From Planctomycetota bacterium (GTDB lineage: Bacteria > Planctomycetota > Brocadiia > SM23-32 > JAKLEA01), in the NCBI GenBank assembly GCA_022711755.1, contig JAKLEA010000019.1, forward strand, positions 1 through 64,000: a DNA stretch of 64,000 nt, in the 5' to 3' direction. How positions within the stretch are numbered: position 1 is the stretch's first letter; each line of letters begins with the position of its first letter. Below the pieces are notes generated by a model that was not told the DNA's origin, searched no databases, and worked only from the letters and a program-made list of their open reading frames with translations. The position numbers and the translations under genes were made by a program. Shown in pieces: positions 54,140-62,033 of this stretch.

Positions 54140-55507
54140 TCATTTCGAGATCACGACGTTGAGTTGGCCCTTATTATACAATCGTTCGGCCATTGCGCGA
54201 ACGTCCTCTGCGGTCACGCTGTTGATCACTAAGGTTCTTTCCCTGACGCTCATCACCGGCCAGTCCCGGGCGACGTATTCGGCCAGGATCGCCGCCGAGC
54301 CGCCGGCCTCTGATGCGGCCCTTCGCTGCCGTGTTTCAAGCGTGGCTTTCGCGGTTCGCATTTCCTCATCGGTGACGCCTTCACGGGAAACCGTTTCAAG
54401 CTCTCGGAAGATGATCCGCTCCACTTCCTCCGCATTGGCGGGCTTGGTGCCGGTCTGGATGCCCCAGAGTCCGAAATCCCCCGTGAATATCTTGACCGGC
54501 ATGGCGTAATATACGTAGCCGTAACGGCGGCGAAGGGATATGAACAACCTGCCGTTGAATCCGGTCAATATTTCATTCAGCAGGTCAACCGCAGCCTCCT
54601 CTGCCGGTTTCATGGCGGGCACGGCGCATCCTGCAAAAACCTCCGCCTGTGAGCCTTGCTTTTTGAATCTTACGCGCCTTCCAACCGGCATTTCCGGCAA
54701 CGACGCAGGTTGCAACTCGCGCCCTGCCGCCGATAGATCAGCCAGATTGAGCTTGATATATGCCGACTCGACCGCCACGCGAACGTCATCCGGCGAAGCG
54801 CGCCCTGTGACAATCACACTGCACCGCGAGGGAAGAAACACATCGCGATGAAGATTACGGATATCCTCGGCGCGAACGGCCTTAACGGATGCGCCGGAAC
54901 CATATGAGGGGAGTGAGATCGGATGCAAGGGCCACATGCGCTGCAGGACCTTGCGCTGGAAGAGCAGCGACGTGAAATCCTCCTGACGTTCGACAGCGCC
55001 TAGCGCGAAGGTCCTCTCGGTCTGCGCGGATTCATCGGTAAGGGCCGGACGAAATGCCAGTTCAAGGACCAGCCCTACCATTGCGGCCATATTTACCGCC
55101 GGTCCTTCCATGCCGATGAAACTCATGCGATAACCGGTGTCGGCATAGAATTCCGCGCCCAGTTTCGCGGTGTCTTCGTAAAGCGCGGTTGCATCACGCT
55201 TCACAGTTCCCCTTACGCAGCACTTCGCCAGAATGCGGGCCAGCCCGGCGGAAGGCTCGTTGCTACGGCCGACGGGGAAATAAACCGCCACGGAGACAAC
55301 CGGCATTCCGGGGCGGTTTTCCACCACGCCGAACATGCCGCCCGGCAGTTTAAGGAAGTCCAGGTCCGCCGCTGCCGGAGGCGGGGAATCCGCGGAGGCG
55401 ATGCCGGCAACAAGCAGAAATACGAAAGATAGATGCGGGGAAATTCCGGGCTTTAACCTTCCTTGACGGAAAGGCGATATCCAACCTCGCATGTGCCTTG
55501 TGAGCAT
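54140..55507 (-). CDS. secreted M16 peptidase homologue lacking the zinc-binding HxxEH motif
   Basis: 455 residues from ATG 55507; ATG 55492 with AAGG just before is an alternative, and the frame is open to 55831 over non-protein-like sequence. A signal peptide (LSFVFLLVAGIASA) is followed by an M16-type N-terminal domain: VVSVAVYFPVGRSNEPSAGLA and then RILAKCCVRGT exactly where active members have HFLEHMLFKGT. All three zinc-site residues are replaced (R91, A94, K95). The C-terminal M16 domain is well kept (FNGRLFISLRRRYGYVYYA). It is thus probably a non-catalytic M16B partner or chaperone-like subunit. No active partner is encoded in the window. Confidence 0.8.
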   Translation of the reverse strand: MLTRHMRGWISPFRQGRLKPGISPHLSFVFLLVAGIASADSPPPAAADLDFLKLPGGMFGVVENRPGMPVVSVAVYFPVGRSNEPSAGLARILAKCCVRGTVKRDATALYEDTAKLGAEFYADTGYRMSFIGMEGPAVNMAAMVGLVLELAFRPALTDESAQTERTFALGAVERQEDFTSLLFQRKVLQRMWPLHPISLPSYGSGASVKAVRAEDIRNLHRDVFLPSRCSVIVTGRASPDDVRVAVESAYIKLNLADLSAAGRELQPASLPEMPVGRRVRFKKQGSQAEVFAGCAVPAMKPAEEAAVDLLNEILTGFNGRLFISLRRRYGYVYYAMPVKIFTGDFGLWGIQTGTKPANAEEVERIIFRELETVSREGVTDEEMRTAKATLETRQRRAASEAGGSAAILAEYVARDWPVMSVRERTLVINSVTAEDVRAMAERLYNKGQLNVVISK

Positions 55508-55526
55508 CAAAAGATTCAACGCCGCT

Positions 55527-56987
55527 CTATTTCCTGCGCGCTCTGCGCTTCGATACTGCAAGTACGAACGCCCCCCCCGCAAGCAACAGCGCGGCTGATG
55601 GCTCCGGAACCACCCATGCCAGCGCATAATCCTCCGCAATGCCGGCGGCGGGGCCGTAGACGACAAGCGCATATGTCCCGTCGGACGAGATCGGACACCA
55701 GATGTTCTCAACGTTGCCGGTGGTCGCCACGCTTTCCTGGATGAGGGCGTCAAGAACGTACGAACTGCCTGAGTATGAAGCGCTGTAGAAACGGAGATCA
55801 AGGTTCTGTATCGTGCCCGAAACGTCGTCATGGCGCATCCAGGTCAGGATCGCGCTCATGTCATGCCCTGTGCTGCCTTCCATGTAATAAGTCATCGTGG
55901 AGCCTACGCCGACGCTGTCATAATCCCAGCCGATAGGTGAGGCAAGGTCCGTATTGCCCGCGGTCTGCTGTCCGGCGACCAGAATGTCGTAGGATTCGTC
56001 AACCTGAACCATGCCCGCGCCGAGATAGTCGTCAAGGGGGTGGGTGGAGTCATCAGACGTCCCTGCGGCGCCTTTATGCCAGAGATGATGCTTCTCCGCT
56101 CCGGCCATCAGGACCGCCTTGACGACCACTGATCTGTCGCCGTCCGTTATCCCGTTGTCGTTGGCCGTCTGAACCATCATGGCCGCTGCGGAGGAGACAA
56201 CCGGAGCGGCATAACTCGTGTATATCTGCGCGGCTGGAGCCACTATGTCCGGCTTCTGGAAATTGCCGTAGTTAGTCCCTGTGCCGCCGTGCGCGCTGCG
56301 GATGGCGTAAGTCTTGTTCACGTTGTCCCAGTAATAATTCAATCCCACTGCAATTCCGTTGTAGCACGCGTCCGGGACGGGGGAATTGGCCACCCAACTG
56401 GTCGAGCCGTTGTTGACCGCGTTGACCACTATCAGGTCGTCCCGCGCAATCGTCCTGTCAATGCCCAGCAGGTCGGTCTGATTCTGGGCCACAGTTCCGC
56501 TCAGCGAGACCCAACTGTTGTTGTGAATCCTGGCCGCGTAGAGTTCAGGATAGTCGGTCCCGTTGTTTCCCCTGTCAACCATGGCATAGCGCCAGGAGCC
56601 GGAAAGATAGCAATGAACCTCGTCAATTCCGGGAGTCATGGAAATTCCGGCATCACCGTAAAACGGACGCGCGACGTTGACGGCGTGCCAAAACGCGATA
56701 TGGCTGCCGCTGTAGCCGGTTTCCCAGTGGAACGTAATGCCCGCGAATGGGGCGGCGGCGTTGTAGAGCGTCGGGTTGGTTCCGGTGGCAATCGGCGTGT
56801 ATTCCGTAAGTCCGCCGGCCTCGACCTGGCCTACCGCCACGCCTGAGCCGTCTGGAGTATTTGCGCCCAGCCTGTTACTCAACCGGGTATAACCGACATC
56901 GTCGAACCAATCGCCTGACGCGGTCGAAACCGCGACGGCAAGCAGGGTCATAATCGCCGCCAACCGGGTTATGGAAGTCTTCTTCAT
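55527..56987 (-). CDS. PEP-CTERM sorted subtilase-like (S8-related) protein
   Basis: 486 residues from ATG 56987 (GGAG nine bases upstream; ATG 56993 is spaced too close). There is a signal peptide at 1-25. The body has a subtilisin-like layout: VAVGQVEAG at 51-59 in the place of the Asp motif (Asp replaced by E57), GYSGSHIAFW (H96), HNNSWVSLSG, and KPDIVAPAAQIYTSYAAP (S258). It ends in VPEPSAALLLAGGAF and a basic tail, the PEP-CTERM signal that exosortase/EpsH systems recognise; the exosortase must lie elsewhere. Whether it is an active protease with Glu for Asp is uncertain. Promoter at 57009-57038. Confidence 0.75.
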   Translation of the reverse strand: MKKTSITRLAAIMTLLAVAVSTASGDWFDDVGYTRLSNRLGANTPDGSGVAVGQVEAGGLTEYTPIATGTNPTLYNAAAPFAGITFHWETGYSGSHIAFWHAVNVARPFYGDAGISMTPGIDEVHCYLSGSWRYAMVDRGNNGTDYPELYAARIHNNSWVSLSGTVAQNQTDLLGIDRTIARDDLIVVNAVNNGSTSWVANSPVPDACYNGIAVGLNYYWDNVNKTYAIRSAHGGTGTNYGNFQKPDIVAPAAQIYTSYAAPVVSSAAAMMVQTANDNGITDGDRSVVVKAVLMAGAEKHHLWHKGAAGTSDDSTHPLDDYLGAGMVQVDESYDILVAGQQTAGNTDLASPIGWDYDSVGVGSTMTYYMEGSTGHDMSAILTWMRHDDVSGTIQNLDLRFYSASYSGSSYVLDALIQESVATTGNVENIWCPISSDGTYALVVYGPAAGIAEDYALAWVVPEPSAALLLAGGAFVLAVSKRRARRK

Positions 56988-57008
56988 GAACATGCGCTCC
57001 GAACGACA

Positions 57009-57038
57009 ATTGTATGAATCGTCGCAATGCAACGGCAA
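57009..57038 (-). promoter_or_regulatory. putative promoter for the PEP-CTERM protein gene
   Basis: Minus strand TTGCCG (57038-57033), 18-base spacer, TACAAT (57014-57009). The start is about 15-20 bases before ATG 56987. Confidence 0.4.
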
Positions 57039-57085
57039 GAATGCCCGTACATTTCAAATATTGTATATTGGCTGTGGCTTGCTGG

Positions 57086-57523
57086 TCAAGGCGCGCAATA
57101 GAAACGAAGTCCATCCTCTTCTTCTGTGACGATCAGCGCGATCTTCTTCGCCTCGCCCGGTTTACTGCTGGAGCGGGCAACGACTTTGATCAGTTCGCTG
57201 CCGTAGGCGGCGGCGCTTTCTATCTCACATTTGCCTGCGCCGAGCGTCTGCCCGAGCGTGAAGACGACGCCCGCCCGGTCTTCATCTGTCGCATCCCTGC
57301 GCATTTTCCCGGCAACCCATCCGGGGAGAGAAGCCTCGGGCTGCCGCGCCGCCTCCGCCAGGAGGTCGGCTATCTCCTTATGCAGTTTATCGCCCGGTTT
57401 AATAATCTTCTGGGTAAATTGCCTTCGTGAAGGTCCCGTGGAGCGGGCGCAACTGCGAATTGTCAGAATTATCCCAACTGCGGCAAGCAGGACGGCCAGC
57501 ATCAGTTTCCAGGAGTTCTTCAA
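57086..57523 (-). CDS. small membrane-anchored protein coupled to the pseudopilin gene
   Basis: 145 residues if begun at TTG 57523, which overlaps the TGA of the pseudopilin gene (TTGA) and has GGAGG nine bases upstream; a GTG at 57532 is closer to the ribosome site than usual. An N-terminal membrane segment (LMLAVLLAAVGIILTI) is followed by a soluble domain of about 120 residues with alternating helix and strands (KPGDKLHKEIADLLAEAA, GKCEIESAAAYGSELIKVVA, KKIALIVTEEEDGLRF). I do not recognise the family. Position suggests a role with the pseudopilin, but this is only contextual. Confidence 0.55.
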   Translation of the reverse strand: MKNSWKLMLAVLLAAVGIILTIRSCARSTGPSRRQFTQKIIKPGDKLHKEIADLLAEAARQPEASLPGWVAGKMRRDATDEDRAGVVFTLGQTLGAGKCEIESAAAYGSELIKVVARSSSKPGEAKKIALIVTEEEDGLRFYCAP

Positions 57524-58380
57524 TCGTCCCACTCCTCCCAGTCCGGCACGTAATTCTTGAAATCAGACTTGTTCCCGCTGTAACCGATATCGGACTGCGC
57601 ATAAGTGAGTTTTCCGGCGTCAACCGGCTCCACATGGCAGTCTGCAAAGAAGATGTTCGCCTTGTGATTGTGTCGGAAACATGTCGTGGGAGTCGTGTTG
57701 TCCGCCCACATGTAGGATGCGCCCTTTTTCTTCAAGATTTTCGGGGGATCAAGGAAGCAGTTCGCCCAGACGATCTTGGTCATGTACAGCATCGTATCCC
57801 CGAAGACGAACAATTCCGAAGGATTGGGAGCCTTGGAAAACCGTCGCCAAGGACGACCACCGATAACACTTTCATAACCTGATGCCGCAGGGCAGAGATA
57901 ATAGCCGTTGTAGCCGTAAGTCGTCGTGGGATACTGCGCGGTGCTGGGCGGCGCGTAGCTGCCCCAGGGTTGGGACGGGCATTCCATGATTCCGGCGACC
58001 TTGCCGGGGCTTTGCAGGTAGGAATAAAGGAAACCGACGTCATAATCGGCCTCCTTCCTGTTTGCGCCCCACCAGTAAAGATTATAGTAGGTGTTGTCCG
58101 GTTCCTGTCCGGCCTTTGAATACATCAGCGGCGGGGCCGAACCGGAATAATCGTCGCTGTAAATGAGCGCGGACATGCCTATCTGGCGGAGATTGCCCGA
58201 GCAGACGGCCCTGCGGGCGTTTTCCCGCGCGCTTGCCAGGGCGGGCATGAGAAGAGACGCGAGAATGCTGATGACGGCTATGACGACAAGCAATTCGATA
58301 AGCGTGAAGGCGCAATGTCTCCCGTCCCGCCGAGAACTGCGCGCGGCGATACATGCATCCCGGTTCAGGATTGGAAACAT
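57520..58380 (-). CDS. type II/IV-like pseudopilin, DUF1559-type
   Basis: 286 residues from ATG 58380; the frame is open to 58518. A ~23-residue basic leader ends in HCA before FTLIELLVVIAVISILASL, the prepilin cleavage/methylation signal; position -1 is Ala rather than the usual Gly, and Glu +5 is present. The helix is followed by SARENARRAVCSGNLRQIGM and, near the end, HNHKANIFFADCHV, the H-x9-D pattern of DUF1559 proteins. These expand massively in Planctomycetota and Lentisphaerota and are thought to be surface or fibre proteins. It overlaps the next small gene by four bases. No ribosome site stands out. Confidence 0.85.
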   Translation of the reverse strand: MFPILNRDACIAARSSRRDGRHCAFTLIELLVVIAVISILASLLMPALASARENARRAVCSGNLRQIGMSALIYSDDYSGSAPPLMYSKAGQEPDNTYYNLYWWGANRKEADYDVGFLYSYLQSPGKVAGIMECPSQPWGSYAPPSTAQYPTTTYGYNGYYLCPAASGYESVIGGRPWRRFSKAPNPSELFVFGDTMLYMTKIVWANCFLDPPKILKKKGASYMWADNTTPTTCFRHNHKANIFFADCHVEPVDAGKLTYAQSDIGYSGNKSDFKNYVPDWEEWDD

Positions 58381-58783
58381 GCGACTTTTCAGGATCGGCC
58401 CTTTGAAGAAAACACCATTCCGCCCCCCGCAAGCGGGAAACAGAGATGATTTGGACAAATCTGGAAGACTGTCCATAGCATCAGCGATATCGCCTCGCCG
58501 ATCCCCACAATGTCCCATGCAAAGGCAATTCCGGCGCTGCGATCACAGCGACATTAAGACAAAATCAGAACGCCTACGGATGAGAAGACTGACGCTATCC
58601 GGAAACGAATCTGACAGGAGACATCATATCATACGCATCCGGATTGTCGCCATTGTCAAAAACCGTCGAATCCCATTCCTGATAACAGCAGGATTGCATT
58701 GGAATAAGATTATCATTGGGCTATTCTAAAGTAAGGATGAAACGGGCATTCGGACTTCGGACGCACAACCAAGGATCGGGAAC
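58381..58783. other. 403-base divergent intergenic region
   Basis: It holds the plus-strand promoter at 58699-58727. On the minus strand there is a TTGACA (58659-58654) with TATGAT (58633-58628), but the 20-base spacing is long for a sigma-70 promoter. The first 138 bases are open as an extension of the pseudopilin frame and lack protein character. No RNA gene or repeat seen. Confidence 0.4.
58699..58727 (+). promoter_or_regulatory. putative promoter for the secreted protein/GDPD pair
   Basis: TTGGAA (58699-58704), 17-base spacer, TATTCT (58722-58727); the start would be near 58734, 50 bases before GTG 58784. Confidence 0.5.
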
Positions 58784-60007
58784 GTGAGATTCAGAACACA
58801 TCTTTTATTCTGCATCGGACTGCTTGCCATGACATCAAACTGCGCCCAAGCCGGCAAGAAGCGCGACTACCGTTTCGACGGAAACATCTCGCGCGAGGTT
58901 CTGGAGAATTATCTGTCGCGCTGCATAACCATGATGGACCTCTGCACGGGAGTCGGCAACCCGGACGACAATGTCAGGATGCTGGGCAACATCGGCGCCA
59001 AGTTCGCAGGGCGGACGGTCTATTGCTGGGGAGGAGAGCACTGCCTGCCCGAAAGGTTGTCCCGGGCAAGAGAGATCGCCGCGAAAATCCATGCAATGGA
59101 TCCGGAGATCATCCTGCAGGCCGGCATATTTGAGATCGTCACGACGATGGTCGAGAAAATCCCGGTTCCGGCATGGGCCTTCGAGGAATTCCACCTTCCG
59201 GTCGAAAAGCGAAACTTTGATTACAAGGCCATGCTGTTCCCGAACGGACGTTTCGTGAATCACTGGGCGCCGAATATGTCTGTGCCGGATATGACCCGTG
59301 TTGAAACCAGAATGTGGTTTTACTTTCTGGCCCGCTGTTACATTGACGTCGGGATGGAAGCCATTCACTTCGGCCAAGTGGAACTTATAGGCGCTGACGA
59401 CAAGGATAAGCGAAATTGGCTGGACATGATGACCCGATGCCGTGCTTATGCTTCCAAACATGCCCGAAGGCATATGTTGATATGCGATGCGCATGTCCCT
59501 ACGGGCGGAATAGTGATTGACGGACGGACACTATTCGATGTCCATTCCTTCCCGCTGAGGGTCAAGGCCGTTCCGGATAAACCACAACAAGGCGTGCTTG
59601 CTATGGGCCATCTGGACACCATCTTCGGCAGAAGCAAGGGCGGAATCGCGCCCAGCGGATGGAAGTGCGAGAATCTTCCATACATTGTCGAACTGGATAA
59701 CTGGGGCAAAAGCGACAATCCCGGCCATGGCGATCCAAACTCTTACTGGTGCTGGGGTTACGACGAGATATGCTGGTTCGCCCGCCAGCCGGAGGATTAC
59801 CGCAACGAATGGTTGCGATATGCGTGGAAATGGGTCAGGGAACATGATTCCGCCGGATTTCTTCAGATGCCGGGGAGCCGCTGCCTTGCCGACCCGCCGA
59901 CGGGCAAAAAATGGTATTTTGCGAATACAGCAAGCCAGTCGTGCCCGGAAGGATTCAACCAGGAGGAGACCATTAAAGCAATCTGGGCGGATGACGGGAG
60001 ACAGTAA
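58784..60007 (+). CDS. secreted protein of unknown function, TIM-barrel-like
   Basis: 407 residues. The start codon is GTG 58784, with AAGGA eight bases upstream. The signal peptide (LLFCIGLLAMTSNCAQA) is followed by a domain with regular strand-helix alternation: GNIGAKFAGRTVYCWGGE, DPEIILQAGIFEIVT, DVGMEAIHFGQVELIG, HMLICDAHVPTGG, and DPNSYWCWGYDEICWFA. The acidic residues at strand ends and aromatic richness suggest a glycoside-hydrolase-like barrel, but I do not recognise a family and name no catalytic residues. It is 28 bases upstream of a phosphodiesterase lipoprotein gene and probably co-transcribed. Confidence 0.6.
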   Translation: MRFRTHLLFCIGLLAMTSNCAQAGKKRDYRFDGNISREVLENYLSRCITMMDLCTGVGNPDDNVRMLGNIGAKFAGRTVYCWGGEHCLPERLSRAREIAAKIHAMDPEIILQAGIFEIVTTMVEKIPVPAWAFEEFHLPVEKRNFDYKAMLFPNGRFVNHWAPNMSVPDMTRVETRMWFYFLARCYIDVGMEAIHFGQVELIGADDKDKRNWLDMMTRCRAYASKHARRHMLICDAHVPTGGIVIDGRTLFDVHSFPLRVKAVPDKPQQGVLAMGHLDTIFGRSKGGIAPSGWKCENLPYIVELDNWGKSDNPGHGDPNSYWCWGYDEICWFARQPEDYRNEWLRYAWKWVREHDSAGFLQMPGSRCLADPPTGKKWYFANTASQSCPEGFNQEETIKAIWADDGRQ

Positions 60008-60035
60008 GACCTTTTTGATAAGGATGATTCAGAAC

Positions 60036-60881
60036 ATGAATGTATATGACGTAACGACAAATGTTCGTTTTGTTGGTCTGTTCTCCGTGATTCTTTTTTC
60101 CGTAACAGCATGTTCGGCGGCGCCTGAACAAACAGTGCGCAAGGAAAGGTATCCGGTCACTGTCATCGCGCACCGTGGCGGGTCGGCTCTTGCGCCGGAA
60201 AACACGCTGGCGGCATTCAAAAACGCGATCGCGCTTGGGGCGGACTACGTCGAGGTTGACACCCGACAGACAAAGGACGGCGCGCTGGTCCTGATGCACG
60301 ACAGCAAGGTTGACCGCACCACCAACGGCAACGGCGCGGTCAGCGACATGACGCTGGAGGAAATCAGAAAGCTTGACGCCGGAAGCCGGTTTGATCCCCG
60401 TTTCGCCGGAGAGAAAGTCCCGACGTTTGAAGAAGCCGTCGCCCTCTGCAGCGGCAAAATCGGCATTTATCTGGATCACAAGGCCGGAGACATTCCCGCC
60501 ATATGCAAGATTCTTGAGAAACATGGCATGGCGGGGCGAGTCGTAGTCTACGACGGGGAGGAAGAACTCCGGGAGTTCAAGAGGCTCTGCCCTGCGGTAA
60601 CCCTCATGCCTACGCTGCCGGACTCGTTCAAGCATCCCGGCGGGATAGCAAAATTCGTGAAGACAATTGACGCCGGGGTATTGGAAGGAAGTCTGAACGG
60701 TTGGAACAAGGCGCTGGTTGATCAGGCCCACGCCGAGGGACGAAAGGTCTTCCTTGACTGCCTCGGTTTGAGCGACAACCCGGTCGGATTCAAGCAGGCG
60801 ATTGAGATGGGCGTTGACGGTATTCAGACCGACAGGCCCGATGTGCTTATCAGGCTGCTGGAAGACATGAAGAAACCATGA
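60036..60881 (+). CDS. lipoprotein glycerophosphodiester phosphodiesterase
   Basis: 281 residues from ATG 60036 (AAGGA 11 bases upstream; ATG 60024 sits directly on it). The N-terminal hydrophobic segment ends in the lipobox SVTAC (C26). The GDPD motifs are complete: IAHRGG (H46, R47), APENT (E55), EVDTRQTKDG (E73, D75) and the second catalytic histidine H88 in LMHDS. It hydrolyses glycerophosphodiesters, or related phosphodiesters in surface polymers, outside the cytoplasm, needing a divalent metal. The last strand GVDGIQTDRPDVL is standard. Probably co-transcribed with the secreted protein upstream. Confidence 0.9.
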   Translation: MNVYDVTTNVRFVGLFSVILFSVTACSAAPEQTVRKERYPVTVIAHRGGSALAPENTLAAFKNAIALGADYVEVDTRQTKDGALVLMHDSKVDRTTNGNGAVSDMTLEEIRKLDAGSRFDPRFAGEKVPTFEEAVALCSGKIGIYLDHKAGDIPAICKILEKHGMAGRVVVYDGEEELREFKRLCPAVTLMPTLPDSFKHPGGIAKFVKTIDAGVLEGSLNGWNKALVDQAHAEGRKVFLDCLGLSDNPVGFKQAIEMGVDGIQTDRPDVLIRLLEDMKKP

Positions 60882-60922
60882 TGCGGCAGGGAAGATGAAC
60901 ACTTGATGTCGTTACGGAATGA

Positions 60923-61110
60923 TCAAGGCTGATTACCGGCGCTGTGTTTCTTCAGGAAATCGCGCAGAGCAGAAAGGAATTCCCGGTTAGTCGGCGTCCT
61001 AAGATGGTCCGCCCCCTTGATCAGGATAAGAGTGTGATCTGATACCCTCCCCTTCATGGCTTCGGCGCCGACGCGCAGAGGATCGTCTTCGCCAACGATG
61101 CCGCGCCGCG
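60923..61110 (-). pseudogene. C-terminal remnant of an alpha/beta hydrolase
   Basis: The minus-strand frame reads GIVGEDDPLRVGAEAMKGRV, then ILIKGADHL and FLSALRDFLKKHSA to a stop at 60923. This is the last ~60 residues of an alpha/beta hydrolase, with the acid-bearing GEDD turn and the catalytic His in GADHL. Upstream of about 61110 the frame turns into arginine-rich non-hydrolase sequence that overlaps the 3' end of the next gene, and no nucleophile elbow exists. The rest of the gene has been lost, probably where the adjacent segment joined. Confidence 0.65.
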
Positions 61111-61121
61111 CATTATGGGAA

Positions 61122-62021
61122 CTACTTTGCATCCGGTTTATCCGGCGTTTTACCCGGTTCTTCGGGTGTATTGTCGGACTTTTCAGGCGCGGGGGGGGGT
61201 TCCTTGCCATCCGCAGGCTTGGCTTCCGGAACCTGCTCAGGCTCTTTCAACGCCTCAAGATACCAGTCCTCGTCCATGCCTTCCGGCGGGGGAAGCAGCC
61301 AGTCTTGCTTGTTGGCTTCCCACCATTGAAGAGTGAATTTTATACGCTCATCAAGGATATCGGACCTCTGAGTTTTAACCCGTCCGTTGGAGACCTTTCC
61401 GACCACTCTCCAGAAGACGGGATAAAGGTCATATTCGCCCTTAGAGAATTGTTCGACAATGATTGGTAGAACATCAATCCCGAGGTTGGCAATCTGATCG
61501 TAAGCGATGCCTAATTCGGTACTTTTCATTGAGCAACTAACCACTTTTCCAGTATCGTCAAAATAAGCTCCTCCTTCTGTCAGATACAGTGTTGTCTTTT
61601 TTGCATTTTGCCAGCGAATAAACGCTTCGGCGAAGTCTTTTGGCATCATCTTGCGTTCTTCGCGCCACCACTTCAAATACCGATCACCAGTCCCCCATGC
61701 GTCCAATGGTTCATTGTAATATTTGTGGGTAAAATTCGGCACCATCCATGATAATAGCGCAGCCTTCCGATCCGCCTCGATCTTGGCTATTAAAAGCGGC
61801 ACAATCGCTGGCCCCATGGAGGCAATTCTCGACACTGATTCGTGTTTGGTAAGATCACTTTCGTATTTCTGCTCTTCAACCCACTTCGCCCACGTCTTGT
61901 AGTTTTCCTCGAAAGCAATGCGTATCTTATCCATGCGTTCGTCATCGGCTCCAAACAACAGAGTTCCCTCAATAGCTACAGTAACAAGCACTAAAAGTGA
62001 GACCGATTTGTGTTTTGACAT
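61122..62021 (-). CDS. secreted hypothetical protein with charged Pro-rich tail
   Basis: 299 residues. A signal peptide (VSLLVLVTVAIEGTLLFG) precedes a helical domain (~25-240) with a HEAT-like piece, MGPAIVPLLIAKIEADRKAA, and Trp-rich helices (YLKWWREERKMMP, TLQWWEANKQDWLL). The final ~45 residues are low-complexity Pro/Glu/Lys. Codon use and base composition in its 5' two-thirds (61480-62021) are much more A+T-rich than elsewhere. I do not recognise a family. It starts 12 bases after the stop of the large gene upstream, so they are probably one transcript. Confidence 0.65.
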   Translation of the reverse strand: MSKHKSVSLLVLVTVAIEGTLLFGADDERMDKIRIAFEENYKTWAKWVEEQKYESDLTKHESVSRIASMGPAIVPLLIAKIEADRKAALLSWMVPNFTHKYYNEPLDAWGTGDRYLKWWREERKMMPKDFAEAFIRWQNAKKTTLYLTEGGAYFDDTGKVVSCSMKSTELGIAYDQIANLGIDVLPIIVEQFSKGEYDLYPVFWRVVGKVSNGRVKTQRSDILDERIKFTLQWWEANKQDWLLPPPEGMDEDWYLEALKEPEQVPEAKPADGKEPPPAPEKSDNTPEEPGKTPDKPDAK

Positions 62022-62033
62022 TTACAATATCCC

